Source: Pseudomonas spelaei (GTDB lineage: Bacteria; Pseudomonadota; Gammaproteobacteria; Pseudomonadales; Pseudomonadaceae). Taken from it: a DNA stretch of 32,367 bases. Positions 15,347 through 23,420 of this stretch are shown one piece after another. How positions within the stretch are numbered: position 1 is the stretch's first letter; the number at the start of each line of letters is the position of its first letter. The stretch covers positions 1 through 32,367 of the forward strand of contig NZ_WNNK01000043.1 in assembly GCF_009724245.1 (NCBI RefSeq). The letters are read 5' to 3'. Position numbers and translations under genes: made by a program. Below the pieces are notes generated by a model. The model was not told the origin of the DNA and made no database searches. It was given only the letters and a program-made list of their open reading frames with translations.

Positions 15347-16713
15347 TACGCAGCCTCCACATTGAGCATGAGTTGGGTGTGCATGGCTTCGGCCGCCAGC
15401 TTGCCGTGTTGCACCGCCTGGACGGTCAGGTCCTGGCCGAGGCTGACGCAGTCACCACCGGCATAGACGCCAGGAATGCTGGTACGCAGTTGTTCATCGA
15501 CGAAGATACGGTCGCCCACCCGTTGCAGTTCGTGGGCCAATGGGTCGTGCAGCGCCTCTTCATCGAAGCCTTGGCCGATGGCCTTGAAAATCCCATCGGC
15601 CGCCAGCTCAAAGGTCTCGCCGGTGGCCTGCAGTCGGCCGTTGTCCATTCGTGTGCGGGCAAAGCGCATGCCGCGCACACGGCCCTGATCGTCCAGCAGC
15701 ACTTCTTCGGGCTGCGCCCAGGTGAGCAGACGCACCTGATTGGCCTTGGCAATGTCCTGCTCGTGGTTAGTGGCACCCATTTCGCTGAGGCCACGGCGGT
15801 ACACCAGATTCACATCACGGGCGCCGAGGCGGGCCATTTGCACGGCCATGTCGATGGCGGTGTTGCCGGCACCGAGCACGATGCAGCGGTCGGCCAGCGG
15901 TAGCTGGCTGAGGTCATCGGCCTGGCGCAGTTCGCGGATGTAGTCGGTGGCGGCGAGCAGGCCGGGCGCATCTTCGTGAGGCAAACCCAATTGCTTGCTG
16001 GCCGCCAGGCCAAGGCCCAGGAATACCGCGTCGAATTGCTGGTGCAGGTCGCTCAGGGTCAGGTTGTCCCCCAGGCGTTGGCCGTGACGGATTTCGATGC
16101 CGCCGATTTGCAGGAGAAAATCCAGCTCCTTCTGGGCGAAGTCATCCACCAGCTTGTACTTGGCGATCCCGTATTCATTCAGGCCACCGGCTTTCTCCCG
16201 GGCTTCAAAAATCACCACGTCATGACCATGCAAGGCGCTGCGATGCGCGCAGGACAATCCGGCAGGGCCCGCGCCCACTACTGCGATGCGCTTGCCAGTA
16301 GGTGCGGCGCGTTTGAACGGGTGTTCGCTGAAGTGCGCGTTGTCCACCGCATAGCGCTGCAACAGGCCGATCAGCACGGGGGCGCATTCTTCGGCGTTGT
16401 TACGCACACAGGCTTGCTGGCAGAGGATTTCCGTCGGGCACACCCGGGCGCAGCTGCCGCCGAGAATGTTGGCTGAGAGAATCTTCTGCGCCGCGCCCTG
16501 GACGTTTTCGGTGTGGATATTGCGGATGAACGATGGAATGTCGATCTCGCTGGGGCACGCATTGATGCACGGCGCGTCGTAGCAATAGAGGCAACGCGAG
16601 GCTTCAAGCTGTGCTTGCCGGGCATTGAGCGGCGGCGCCAGGTCGGTGAAGTGGGCGGCGAGGGTTGCCGCATCTTCATGGGGGTGTGGAAGATGGTTCA
16701 GGGTCTGGATCAC
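15346..16713 (-). CDS. preT: NAD-dependent dihydropyrimidine dehydrogenase, flavin/Fe-S subunit PreT
   Basis: A 455-residue subunit with a GltD-like layout. N-terminal Fe-S cysteines lie at 41, 44, 49, 53 and 88, 92, 98, 102. They are followed by an FAD-binding VVGAGPAG (145-152) and a second dinucleotide motif (VLGAGNTAIDMA). It takes electrons from NAD(P)H and passes them to PreA. Start choice: the frame stays open up to 16818, but those extra residues are simply the translation of the REP pair. The GTG at 16713, with GTGAGG about 8 nt upstream, gives an N-terminus (IQTLNHLPHPHEDAATLAAHF) typical of the family. It lies downstream of hydA on the same strand, separated by 152 nt that hold a REP pair. 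Confidence 0.92.
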   Translation of the reverse strand: MIQTLNHLPHPHEDAATLAAHFTDLAPPLNARQAQLEASRCLYCYDAPCINACPSEIDIPSFIRNIHTENVQGAAQKILSANILGGSCARVCPTEILCQQACVRNNAEECAPVLIGLLQRYAVDNAHFSEHPFKRAAPTGKRIAVVGAGPAGLSCAHRSALHGHDVVIFEAREKAGGLNEYGIAKYKLVDDFAQKELDFLLQIGGIEIRHGQRLGDNLTLSDLHQQFDAVFLGLGLAASKQLGLPHEDAPGLLAATDYIRELRQADDLSQLPLADRCIVLGAGNTAIDMAVQMARLGARDVNLVYRRGLSEMGATNHEQDIAKANQVRLLTWAQPEEVLLDDQGRVRGMRFARTRMDNGRLQATGETFELAADGIFKAIGQGFDEEALHDPLAHELQRVGDRIFVDEQLRTSIPGVYAGGDCVSLGQDLTVQAVQHGKLAAEAMHTQLMLNVEAA

Positions 16714-16782
16714 GGTAATGGCCTCACGGTTTTGAGGTGCTGCCTCTGATGGGCAGTGGTTTTGTGTTGTCTGCACTGGCCT

Positions 16783-16850
16783 CATCGCAGGCAAGCCAGC
16801 TCCCACAGGGGAATGCATTTCAAATGTGGGAGCCGGGCTTGCCCGCGATA
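16783..16850. repeat. REP pair (REPIN) 3, between hydA and preT
   Basis: TCATCGCAGGCAAGCC with AGCTCCCACA (16783-16807) faces TTCAAATGTGGGAGC followed by CGGGCTTGCCCGCGATA (to 16850), with only about 12 nt between units. It lies inside a presumed operon, between hydA and preT, so it could stabilise the upstream mRNA or reduce readthrough. Confidence 0.88.
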
Positions 16851-16865
16851 GGCCGAAGGCCGCTT

Positions 16866-18305
16866 TCAGCGTTTCACCGCAACCGGCCTGGAATACTCCG
16901 CCCGCTTGCTCAACTGCTCAAACACCGACGGATACGCCGGCCGCTCCACATACCTCCCGGCCCCACGCTCCGCCCGCAAATCCCCATTGGCCCAGACCAG
17001 CTTGCCCTGGCTGACGGTATGGCTCGGCACGCCGCGCACGGTCTTGCCTTCGAAGATGTTGAAGTCCACTTGCTGATGGTGGGTCTTCGCGGAAATGGTC
17101 CGTGTACCCTGGGGATCCCACAGCACCAGGTCGGCATCGGCACCGACCCGGATCGCACCCTTGCGCGGATAGAGGTTGAAGATCTTCGCGGTGTTGGTGG
17201 AGGTCAGCGCGACAAACTCCTGCATCGACAAACGCCCGGTATTGACCCCTTCATCCCACAACAGCGCCATGCGGTCTTCAATACCCGCAGTGCCGTTGGG
17301 AATCTTGCTGAAGTCGTCACGGCCAGCAGCTTTTTGCTCGGCGCAGAAGCAGCAATGGTCGGTGGCGGTGGTGTGCAGGTTGCCCGATTGCAGGCCATGC
17401 CACAGCGCCTCCTGGTGCCCACGGGGACGGAAGGGTGGGCTCATCACATAGCCTGCGGCGGTTTGCCAGTCGGGGTGTTGGTAGACGCTGTCGTCCAGCA
17501 GCAAATGCCCGGCCAGCACTTCGCCGTAGACCGGTTGGCCTTTACTGCGGGCGTAGGTGATTTCGTCCAGCGCTTCTTTGGTGGAAACGTGTACCAGGTA
17601 CAGCGGCGTACCGATGGTTTCAGCAATGCGAATCGCACGGCTGGCCGCTTCGCCCTCGACTTGTGAAGGACGCGACAACGGATGCGCTTCCGGCCCCGTA
17701 ATGCCCTGGGCCATCAGCTTGCGTTGCAGGTGATAGACCAGTTCGCCGTTTTCGGCATGTACCGTGGGTATCGCACCCAATTCCAGGCAACGCTCAAAGC
17801 TCGCTACCAACGTGTCGTCGGCCGCCATGATCGCGTTCTTGTAGGCCATGAAGTGCTTGAAGCTGTTGATGCCGTGATGGCTGACCAGTTCGGCCATTTC
17901 CTCGCGAACCTGTTCGCTCCACCAGGTAATGGCGACGTGAAAACCATAGTCAGAGGCTGACTTTTCGGCCCAGCCACGCCATTGGTGAAAGGCTTCCAGC
18001 AGGGATTGCTGCGGGTTGGGAATCACAAAGTCGATGATCGACGTAGTGCCGCCCGCCAGACCTGCCGCCGTGCCACTGAAAAAATCTTCACTGGCCACGG
18101 TACCCATGAAGGGCAGTTGCATGTGGGTATGGGGATCGATGCCGCCGGGCATCAAGTATTGACCGCTGCCGTCGAGTACCTCGGCACCTGCCGGAATATC
18201 CAGATCAGTGCCAATAGCGCGGATTAGACCCTCGAAGCACAAGACATCGGCTCGGTAACTTTCATCATGGGTAATAACGGTGGCGCCACGGATCAACAGA
18301 GACAT
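16866..18305 (-). CDS. hydA: Dihydropyrimidinase (D-hydantoinase)
   Basis: A 479-residue cyclic amidohydrolase with the full binuclear metal site. His59 and His61 are in DPHTH, the carbamylated Lys150 is in INSFKHFMAYK, His183 in VHAENGE, His239 in LVHVST and Asp316 in TTATDHC. It opens the ring of dihydrouracil or dihydrothymine to the N-carbamoyl-beta-amino acid, step two of the reductive pathway. Its gene order with preT and preA on the same strand, and the facing amidohydrolase gene, fix the pathway. AGGA lies 8-9 nt before the ATG at 18305. The control region with a 10-bp inverted repeat begins about 75 nt upstream. Confidence 0.94.
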   Translation of the reverse strand: MSLLIRGATVITHDESYRADVLCFEGLIRAIGTDLDIPAGAEVLDGSGQYLMPGGIDPHTHMQLPFMGTVASEDFFSGTAAGLAGGTTSIIDFVIPNPQQSLLEAFHQWRGWAEKSASDYGFHVAITWWSEQVREEMAELVSHHGINSFKHFMAYKNAIMAADDTLVASFERCLELGAIPTVHAENGELVYHLQRKLMAQGITGPEAHPLSRPSQVEGEAASRAIRIAETIGTPLYLVHVSTKEALDEITYARSKGQPVYGEVLAGHLLLDDSVYQHPDWQTAAGYVMSPPFRPRGHQEALWHGLQSGNLHTTATDHCCFCAEQKAAGRDDFSKIPNGTAGIEDRMALLWDEGVNTGRLSMQEFVALTSTNTAKIFNLYPRKGAIRVGADADLVLWDPQGTRTISAKTHHQQVDFNIFEGKTVRGVPSHTVSQGKLVWANGDLRAERGAGRYVERPAYPSVFEQLSKRAEYSRPVAVKR

Positions 18306-18379
18306 GTCGAGTTCCTCACGGGCTTGACCGGCTTGTGCCAGTTCTAAGTGTTGTAATACATCGCGCCGCAGGTCGGTTA

Positions 18380-18403
18380 ATTCCTGTCAGCGGTGACAGG
18401 AAT
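18380..18403. promoter_or_regulatory. Strong palindromic operator candidate upstream of hydA
   Basis: The arms ATTCCTGTCA (18380-18389) and TGACAGGAAT (18394-18403) are perfect 10-bp inverted repeats around GCGG. The site is 75-98 nt upstream of the hydA start. No T-run follows, so a protein-binding site is more likely than a terminator. The adjacent RutR-like regulator is a candidate binder, although the site does not match the E. coli RutR box TTGACCA-N2-TGGTCAA. Confidence 0.65.
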
Positions 18404-18432
18404 AGAAACTAGCCCGAGTTTTTCGAATGAGC

Positions 18433-18461
18433 AAGAATAATTTTTATAAGCTTATATTCTT
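18433..18461. promoter_or_regulatory. AT-rich palindrome in the hydA/NCS1 control region
   Basis: TATAAGCTTATA (18445-18456) is a perfect 12-bp palindrome flanked by AAGAAT (18433-18438) and ATTCTT (18456-18461), inside an AT-rich stretch of about 90 bp (18413-18505). It could bind a regulator or a nucleoid protein such as MvaT; no function is proven. Confidence 0.45.
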
Positions 18462-18597
18462 AATAACATACTGATTTAAAACAATAAAAAATAAAAATCA
18501 CCAAAATGTAGCGACCATTCACCATTTTGACGCACTTGACAGGTTCCCAATATAAGCAACATTTCTTATTGCAAATCAGACGCTTGAGACGTGCCTC

Positions 18598-18626
18598 TTG
18601 ACGAGGCCGGGAAATAAAAATAATTG
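18598..18626 (+). promoter_or_regulatory. Possible sigma70 promoter for the NCS1 transporter gene
   Basis: TTGACG (18598-18603), 17 nt, then TAATTG (18621-18626), giving a leader of about 275 nt before the transporter ATG. It is a pattern match only. The open frame at 18649-18873 within this leader shows no sign of being a gene. Confidence 0.35.
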
Positions 18627-18719
18627 TGTCGCACCAGATTGAGTCCTGATGGTTCGGACAACTTCTGCGTTATTTGGCCTGAGTAACGCTGAAAGTACCG
18701 AGGGACTTATCGGTCGATA

Positions 18720-18751
18720 CTATAAAGCTGATAAACATCAGCGAGTTATAG
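18720..18751 (+). promoter_or_regulatory. Nested hairpin in the leader of the NCS1 gene
   Basis: GCTGAT (18727-18732), AAAC, ATCAGC (18737-18742) forms an inner perfect 6-bp stem. It is flanked by a second perfect pair, CTATAA (18720-18725) and TTATAG (18746-18751). In RNA this makes an interrupted stem about 12 bp long. It could be a leader-RNA structure or a two-part operator; no known riboswitch class is recognised. The rest of 18306-18906 holds no gene. Confidence 0.5.
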
Positions 18752-18906
18752 GTGCGGTGCGGACACGGTTGCGGCTGGCGGCACGGTTATTGAGTGCAGT
18801 GGCGGTTGGCCGGGTCCGTGATGTCATGTTGTCAACGAGGTACTCCGGCCATCCTGCGCGTGTTGCGGGATGAGCAAAAATAATTCGAAAAAACCGTGGA
18901 GCGGCC

Positions 18907-20394
18907 ATGCAACAGAACAGATCGCAAGTCACCGAACGCGACGGCCTGTATGAACTCGACGCCGGCCCCGACGTCCTCGACAGCCCTCGTTACAACCACG
19001 ATATCGCACCGACCAAGGTGCACGAACGAACCTGGAACAAGTGGCACATCACCGCGCTGTGGATCGGCATGTCGATCTGTGTGCCGACCTACACCCTGGG
19101 CGGTGTGCTGACCGCCTATTTCGGTTTGTCGGTGGGAGAAGCACTGCTGGCGATTCTGCTGGCCAACCTGGTCGTGCTTATCCCCCTGACCCTCAACGCC
19201 TTCGCCGGCACCAAGTACGGCATTCCGTTCCCGGTGTTGTTGCGCTCCTCCTTCGGGGTGATCGGCTCCAATGTGCCGTGCCTGATCCGTGCCCTGGTGG
19301 CGTGCGGATGGTTCGGTATCCAGACTATGTTTGGCGGGCTGGCGATCCACCTGTTTCTCGGCTCGATTTTCGAAGGCTGGAAGTCATTGGGCGGCACCGG
19401 TGAAGTGATCGGCTTCATGATTTTCTGGACCCTGAACCTGTGGGTGGTGTTACGCGGCGCCGAGTCGATCAAGTGGCTGGAAACCCTGTCTGCACCGTTG
19501 CTGGTGGCCGTGGGAATCGGCCTGCTGGTATGGGCTTTGCCTAATGTTTCCCTGACGGAACTGATGGCGATTCCACCCAAGCGGCCGGAGGGCGCCAGTG
19601 TCACCAGTTACTTCATGGCCGGGCTGACGGCGATGGTCGGTTTTTGGGCCACCTTGTCGTTGAACATTCCCGACTTCAGTCGCTATGCCAAAAGCCAGAA
19701 GGACCAGATCCTCGGGCAGATTTTCGGCTTGCCGCTGACCATGTTCCTGTTCGCCGCCCTCGGCGTGATCATGACCGCAGCTTCAGTAAAACTGGTGGGC
19801 GTCAGCGTCTCCGATCCCGTGACGCTGATCGGTCATATCCAGAGCCCGGGGTGGGTGGCCGTGGCCATGGCACTGATCATCATCGCCACCTTGTCCACCA
19901 ACACGGCGGCGAACATCGTCTCTCCCACCAACGACTTCCAGAACATCGCCCCCAAGCTGATCAACCGCACCACGGCAGTGATCCTCACCGGGCTGGTCGG
20001 GCTGGCGCTGATGGGCCATGAACTGCTGAAGAAGCTGGGGCTGATCGTCTCCAACGTCAGCCTGGAAACGGTCTATTCCAACTGGCTGCTGGGCTACTCA
20101 AGCCTCCTGGGGCCGATTGCCGGGATCATGGTGGTGGACTATTTCATCATCAAGAAACAGCAACTGGACCTGGCCGGTTTGTACCGTGACGACGTGTACC
20201 CGGCATGGAACTGGTATGGCTTTATCGCCTTCGGTGTGCCGGTGGTGCTGACGTTGTTGTCACTGGGCAGTGATGCATTCAGCTGGTTCTACAGCTACGG
20301 CTGGTTCACCGGCTCGGCGCTGGGCGGGTTGTTGTATTACGGCCTGTGCATGAAGCGCGGGGCCAGCCCGGTTGCTGTGAAAACACCCTTGTGA
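18907..20394 (+). CDS. NCS1-family nucleobase/hydantoin:cation symporter
   Basis: A 495-residue inner-membrane protein with about 12 helices. A hydrophilic N-terminus ends in ERTWNKWHITALWIGMS, the entry to helix 1 in the NCS1 (Mhp1/codB/allantoin permease) family. The ADVGFWATLSLNIPDFSR-like segment (GFWATLSLNIPDFSRYAKS) and NIVSPTNDFQNIAP are family landmarks. Placed between the dihydropyrimidinase and the amidohydrolase, it should import uracil, thymine, dihydropyrimidines or hydantoins with a proton or sodium ion; context favours pyrimidines. GGAG lies 8 nt upstream of the ATG. It is divergent from hydA, shares the 601-bp control region, and is followed by a REP pair and the amidohydrolase gene on the same strand. 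Confidence 0.9.
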   Translation: MQQNRSQVTERDGLYELDAGPDVLDSPRYNHDIAPTKVHERTWNKWHITALWIGMSICVPTYTLGGVLTAYFGLSVGEALLAILLANLVVLIPLTLNAFAGTKYGIPFPVLLRSSFGVIGSNVPCLIRALVACGWFGIQTMFGGLAIHLFLGSIFEGWKSLGGTGEVIGFMIFWTLNLWVVLRGAESIKWLETLSAPLLVAVGIGLLVWALPNVSLTELMAIPPKRPEGASVTSYFMAGLTAMVGFWATLSLNIPDFSRYAKSQKDQILGQIFGLPLTMFLFAALGVIMTAASVKLVGVSVSDPVTLIGHIQSPGWVAVAMALIIIATLSTNTAANIVSPTNDFQNIAPKLINRTTAVILTGLVGLALMGHELLKKLGLIVSNVSLETVYSNWLLGYSSLLGPIAGIMVVDYFIIKKQQLDLAGLYRDDVYPAWNWYGFIAFGVPVVLTLLSLGSDAFSWFYSYGWFTGSALGGLLYYGLCMKRGASPVAVKTPL

Positions 20395-20403
20395 ACACGG
20401 TCA

Positions 20404-20500
20404 ATGTGGGAGCTGGCTTGCCTGCGATGGCATCGCCTCGGTGTAACTGAAGTACCGAGCTGCCCGCATCGCAGGCAAGCCAGCTCCCACATTTGATCGG
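20404..20500. repeat. REP pair (REPIN) 4, between NCS1 and the amidohydrolase
   Basis: ATGTGGGAGCTGGCTTGCC with TGCGATG at 20404-20429 faces the reverse complement CATCGCAGGCAAGCCAGC with TCCCACATTTGATC (20467-20498). The linker carries CCTCGGTGTAACT, as in REP pair 1. It sits in the 162-nt gap between two co-directional genes. Confidence 0.88.
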
Positions 20501-20556
20501 GTTTGCACAGTTTGACTTGAATCAACTCATAAGAAATACAGCCTGAGGAGATCCCC

Positions 20557-21840
20557 ATGAACGCTGCCACAGACGTTCTGCAATCCACCCATCAGCACAT
20601 CAACCGCGATCGTTTGTGGCTGTCCCTGATGGAGCTGGCCAAGCTCGGCGCCACGCCCAAAGGCGGTGTCTGCCGCCTGGCCCTGACCGACCTCGATCGC
20701 CAAGCCCGTGACCTGTTTGTGAAGTGGTGCGAGGAGGCCGGCTGCACGGTCACCATCGACGGCGTCGGCAATATCTTCGCCCGCCGTCCTGGGCGTAATC
20801 CCAAGTTGCCGCCAGTCATGACCGGCAGCCATATCGACACCCAACCTACCGGCGGCAAGTTCGACGGCTGCTTCGGCGTGCTGGCCGGGGTGGAGGTATT
20901 GCGCACCCTCAACGATCTCAATATCGAAACCGAAGCCCCGCTGGAAGTGGTGGTGTGGACCAACGAAGAAGGCTCGCGCTTTCCACCCTGCATGATGGGT
21001 TCCGGCGTGTTCGCCGAGAAATTCACCCTGGCCGATACCCTGGCCAAGACCGACGCTGACGGCGTGACCGTCGGGGATGCGCTGAACGCGATTGGCTATG
21101 CCGGTACGCGCCCGGTCAGCGGGCACAAGGTGGGCGCCTATTTTGAAGCGCATATCGAACAAGGCCCGATCCTTGAGGATGAGCGCAAGACCATCGGCGT
21201 GGTGCTCGGCGCCCTGGGCCAGAAATGGTTCGATCTCAAGTTGCGCGGGGTGGAAGCCCATGCCGGCCCGACACCCATGCACCTGCGCAAGGATGCCCTG
21301 GTAGGCGCCGCTGCCGTGGTTGCCGCCGTCAACGCTGCCGCGCTGGGGCATCAACCTCACGCCTGTGGCACCGTTGGCTGCCTGCAAGCCTATCCCGGCT
21401 CACGCAACGTCATCCCTGGGGAAGTGCGCATGACCCTGGACTTCCGTCATCTGGAACCGGCGCGGTTGGATTCGATGATTGCCCAGGTGCGCAAGGTAAT
21501 CGACGACACCTGCGCCAAACACGGGCTCACATTCGAGATGGTCCCCACCGCCGACTTCCCGCCGCTGTACTTTGACAAAGGCTGCGTGGATGCCGTGCGC
21601 AATGCGGCCAATGGCTTGGGCCTGTCGAACATGGATATCGTCAGCGGGGCAGGGCATGACGCGATCTTCGTGGCTGAACTCGGTCCAGCGGGGATGATTT
21701 TCGTGCCGTGTGAAGGCGGTATCAGCCACAACGAAATCGAGAATGCCGCGCCGGATGACTTGGCGGCGGGATGTGCGGTGCTGCTGCGAGCGATGGTGGC
21801 AGCGTCGGCGGCGATTGCCAGCGGGAAACTCGCCGCCTGA
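20557..21840 (+). CDS. M20-family amidohydrolase, beta-ureidopropionase / N-carbamoyl-amino-acid hydrolase
   Basis: A 427-residue zinc-dependent amidase of the M20/HyuC type. The metal-site residues are His92 (TGSHIDTQPTGG), Asp103 (GGKFDG), Glu137/Glu138 (WTNEEGSRF), His199 (AHIEQGP) and His391 (GISHNEIE). It removes the carbamoyl group from N-carbamoyl-beta-alanine or N-carbamoyl-beta-aminoisobutyrate, releasing CO2, ammonia and the beta-amino acid. This is the third and last hydrolytic step of reductive pyrimidine degradation. The same fold also includes L-N-carbamoylases and allantoate amidohydrolases; the neighbours favour the pyrimidine role. GAGGAG about 7 nt upstream fixes the ATG. 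Confidence 0.9.
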   Translation: MNAATDVLQSTHQHINRDRLWLSLMELAKLGATPKGGVCRLALTDLDRQARDLFVKWCEEAGCTVTIDGVGNIFARRPGRNPKLPPVMTGSHIDTQPTGGKFDGCFGVLAGVEVLRTLNDLNIETEAPLEVVVWTNEEGSRFPPCMMGSGVFAEKFTLADTLAKTDADGVTVGDALNAIGYAGTRPVSGHKVGAYFEAHIEQGPILEDERKTIGVVLGALGQKWFDLKLRGVEAHAGPTPMHLRKDALVGAAAVVAAVNAAALGHQPHACGTVGCLQAYPGSRNVIPGEVRMTLDFRHLEPARLDSMIAQVRKVIDDTCAKHGLTFEMVPTADFPPLYFDKGCVDAVRNAANGLGLSNMDIVSGAGHDAIFVAELGPAGMIFVPCEGGISHNEIENAAPDDLAAGCAVLLRAMVAASAAIASGKLAA

Positions 21841-21856
21841 TTCAGCAGGTTTCACA

Positions 21857-21927
21857 TCGATCAAATGTGGGAGCTGGCTTGCCTGCGATAACGGTGTGTC
21901 AGGTAATATTTTACCCCTGACACACCG
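21857..21927. repeat. REP unit 5 followed by a 12-bp inverted repeat
   Basis: A single forward REP unit begins TCGATCAAATGTGGGAGC and continues CTGGCTTGCCTGCGATAA (to about 21891). The expected second unit is lacking. Instead a perfect stem follows: CGGTGTGTCAGG (21892-21903) and CCTGACACACCG (21916-21927) around a 12-nt AT-rich loop. A degraded REP-like stretch (CGACTTGCTCGCGATGGG) follows it. It lies between convergent genes and probably ends both transcripts. Confidence 0.8.
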
Positions 21928-22001
21928 CCCTCGACTTGCTCGCGATGGGGCCCGAAAGGCCGTTACTGTTCTCTGCACTGTCGTCCATCGCCCAACCAAC
22001 C

Positions 22002-23420
22002 TCAAGCGTCCGGCTTCCACCCCCCACCCAGCGCCGTGACCAACCCGACACTCGCCTGCAACTGCCGCGTCTGCACCGCCTGTAACGTACGCTGCGCCTG
22101 CAACGCCGCCGTCTGCGCCGTCACCACGTCCAGATAACTCACCGCGCCGGCTTCATAGCTGTTCATCGCCAGTGCCTGAGTATGTTCTGCCGCATTCGCC
22201 GCCGCCTGTTCATCCAGCGCTTCCTGCTGCAAATCCCGCAGCTGCGCCACGTTATCTTCCACCTCACGCACTGCCCGTAAAACCTGGCTGCGGTAATGCG
22301 CTGAAGCCTCTTCAAACTCGGCTTTGGCTTGACGCTCGTTGGCACTCAACCGTCCACCGTCGAAGATCGGCAGATTGACCAACGGCCCCAGCGCCCAATA
22401 CCGATTAGCCGCCGAGAACAAGTTGCCGACGCCTTGGGTTTGCCCGCCAATCAACCCGGTCAAACTGAAGTCCGGGTACCACGCCGCCTTGGCCACGCCG
22501 ATATTGGCGTTGGCGGCAAACACCCGCCGTTCCGCGGCAGCGATATCGGGCCGACGTTGCAGCAGGTGGCTCGGCAGCTGTTGCGGAATACCCGGCAGCG
22601 CGATCAGTTGCTGACTCGGCGGCAGTTGGAAATCACTGGCTGACACGCCGACCAACTCACCTATCGCATGCTCGGTAAGGTTGCGCTGGCCACGCACGTC
22701 ATCCAATTGCGCCTCGGCTTGCGCCAGTTGGCTTTGCGCGCGAGTCAGGTCCAGTTCCGAGGCGATCTGGCCCTCGTAACGGCTGCGGGTCAGTTGCAGC
22801 GCCTGGCCGAAATCATCCAGGGATTTGCTGAGAATTCGGCTCTGGGCATCCAGTCCATTGAGCTGCACATATAACGTCGCCAGTTGATGTTGCAGGCTCA
22901 GGCGCGCCACCGCCAGGTCATCGCCCGAGGCCTGGGCCTGGGCGTCACCGGCCGCTACCTGATTGCGGATTTTGCCCCACAGATCCAGGTCGTAGCTCAG
23001 GGAAAAACCGGCGGTGTTGCTGTTGTACACCGAAGGTTGCGTGTCGCCCCGCAGCGGTCGATTGTCTGACTGGCGTTGACGCAATGGCTGCGCACTGGCG
23101 GTGATTTGCGGAAATAGCCCCGCATGCAATTGGCTGGCATACGCCTGGGATGCATCGAAATGCGCCAGCGCCGCCGCCAAGTCCGGGTTGGCGTTCAGCA
23201 GTCGTTGTTGCAGGTCATCCAGGCGCGGGTCTTGATACAGCAACCACCATTGTGGCGCCAGTTGGTCGGCAGGTTGCGCGCTGTGCCACGGACCATCGCT
23301 GGTCTGTTCGCGGTACTGCGCCGGCAGGTCAATCGCCGGCACGGTGTAGGTGGGCGCCATCGAGCAGCCTTGCAGCGCCAGCAATACCAGCGCGGCGAGG
23401 GGTTTAAGCCTTGGGCGCAT
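22002..23420 (-). CDS. NodT-family outer-membrane efflux lipoprotein of an RND system
   Basis: A 472-residue TolC-like outer-membrane channel. The N-terminus MRPRLKPLAALVLLALQGC ends in a lipobox with Cys19. The body contains two OEP repeats, with FSLSYDLDLWGKIRNQ in the first and RRPDIAAAERRVFAANANIGVAKAAWYPDFSLTG in the second, both typical of NodT/OprM proteins. The frame is open further upstream, but ATG at 23420 has a full GGAGG 5 nt before it and starts the lipoprotein signal. This start overlaps the end of the adaptor gene by 17 nt, so the operon is tightly coupled. It would carry compounds from the RND pump out of the cell. Confidence 0.9.
   Translation of the reverse strand: MRPRLKPLAALVLLALQGCSMAPTYTVPAIDLPAQYREQTSDGPWHSAQPADQLAPQWWLLYQDPRLDDLQQRLLNANPDLAAALAHFDASQAYASQLHAGLFPQITASAQPLRQRQSDNRPLRGDTQPSVYNSNTAGFSLSYDLDLWGKIRNQVAAGDAQAQASGDDLAVARLSLQHQLATLYVQLNGLDAQSRILSKSLDDFGQALQLTRSRYEGQIASELDLTRAQSQLAQAEAQLDDVRGQRNLTEHAIGELVGVSASDFQLPPSQQLIALPGIPQQLPSHLLQRRPDIAAAERRVFAANANIGVAKAAWYPDFSLTGLIGGQTQGVGNLFSAANRYWALGPLVNLPIFDGGRLSANERQAKAEFEEASAHYRSQVLRAVREVEDNVAQLRDLQQEALDEQAAANAAEHTQALAMNSYEAGAVSYLDVVTAQTAALQAQRTLQAVQTRQLQASVGLVTALGGGWKPDA

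Noticed and set aside
18318..18345. Sigma54-like CTGGCAC on the minus strand before hydA
   Set aside because: The -24 half is good but the -12 half reads GGTCA rather than TTGCA, and it is too close to the start codon.
18511..18532. GACCATTCACCATTTTGAC as a RutR-type box
   Set aside because: Only fragments agree with TTGACCA-N2-TGGTCAA and the halves are not symmetrical.
18649..18873. Small open frame of 74 residues in the NCS1 leader
   Set aside because: There is no Shine-Dalgarno, the composition is Arg/Ala-rich shadow-like, and it contains the nested hairpin; nothing supports translation.
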